Assembly: GCA_021799325.1 (NCBI GenBank)
Contig: JAJZAS010000004.1
Coordinates: forward strand, 1-21,053
DNA: 21,053 bases
Source: Bacillota bacterium
GTDB lineage: Bacteria > Bacillota > Bacilli > Alicyclobacillales > SLC66
Direction of reading: 5' to 3'
How positions within the stretch are numbered: the stretch's first letter is position 1; every line of letters starts with the position of its first letter. A program made the position numbers and the translations under genes. Of the stretch, positions 21,024-21,053 are shown in pieces. Below the pieces are notes generated by a model, which saw only the letters and a list, made by a program, of their open reading frames with translations, was not told where the DNA came from and did not search any database.

Positions 21024-21053
21024 TTTACTGACCGCACTTTATCAGCATATCTA
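20983..21053 (+). CDS. Start of an OpuCB-like permease, cut by the window end
   Basis: ATG 20983 has AGGTG (20971-20975) 7 bases upstream, and the frame stays open to the window end (MSQLWQTFLENWSNLLTALY...). It overlaps the ATPase by 41 bases in the +1 frame, which suggests translational coupling. The opening (a short amphipathic stretch with Trp and Leu before the first membrane helix) resembles permeases of OpuC-type importers. With only 23 residues visible, the family is assigned mainly from context. Confidence 0.6.
   Translation, partial: MSQLWQTFLENWSNLLTALYQHI

Noticed and set aside
1..21053. Genomic island or mobile element
   Set aside because: No transposase, integrase, tRNA target or terminal repeats seen; most genes are ordinary chromosomal Bacilli genes.

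Overview
The window looks like chromosome of a spore-forming, low-to-moderate GC Gram-positive bacterium (Bacilli). The basis is strong AGGAGG-type ribosome binding sites, GTG/TTG starts, a T-box leader, a c-di-AMP (ydaO/yuaA) riboswitch, a SpoIID/LytB-domain protein and a YjcZ-like mini-protein. Several products (CimA-dependent isoleucine synthesis, AarF/UbiB kinase, YitT, small Gly/Tyr- or Gln-rich proteins) would fit an Alicyclobacillaceae-like lineage, but that placement is inference. No rRNA, tRNA, insertion sequence, phage module or CRISPR array was seen.

Layout, left to right. 1-932: 3' part of etfA (electron transfer flavoprotein alpha subunit) with its terminator. 935-1941: a polytopic membrane protein and, divergent from it, a small coiled-coil gene interrupted by an in-frame TGA. 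1947-3125: a minus-strand two-gene operon of secreted proteins, one with a SpoIID-type domain. 3278-5586: a 514-residue protein with two HEPN-like halves and no CARF sensor, a truncated DinB remnant and a GNAT acetyltransferase. 5710-6217: a minus-strand pair of tiny spore- or envelope-type proteins. 6311-9754: a promoter with a possible operator, then two tandem GH13 alpha-glucosidases that differ at the residue after the nucleophile (Val versus Ala), then a terminator. 9756-11000: a Gln-rich mini-protein and, divergent from it, YitT. 11009-11260: a glutaredoxin-like gene whose first active-site Cys codon is TGA. 11399-14356: a DUF1028 protein, converging on an AarF/UbiB kinase preceded by a small protein. 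14567-16870: a stand-alone Cas6-family protein and an Fsr-like MFS exporter. 16950-17594: an orphan exported protein that converges on citramalate synthase (cimA, 17591-19141). cimA lies behind a T-box with an apparent Ile (ATC) specifier. 19465-21053: divergent promoters, a c-di-AMP riboswitch and the start of an OpuC-type compatible-solute ABC transporter (ATPase plus permease start).

How the parts work together. The regulatory logic is clearest on the right: isoleucine supply is sensed through uncharged tRNA upstream of cimA, and osmolyte uptake is controlled by c-di-AMP upstream of the OpuC-like genes, the two leaders firing from back-to-back promoters. The glucosidase pair would hydrolyse imported isomalto- and malto-oligosaccharides. 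The best leads for something new are the CARF-less tandem-HEPN protein, the orphan Cas6 10 kb away from it, the UGA at the redox cysteine of the glutaredoxin-like gene, and the secreted SpoIID-like pair.
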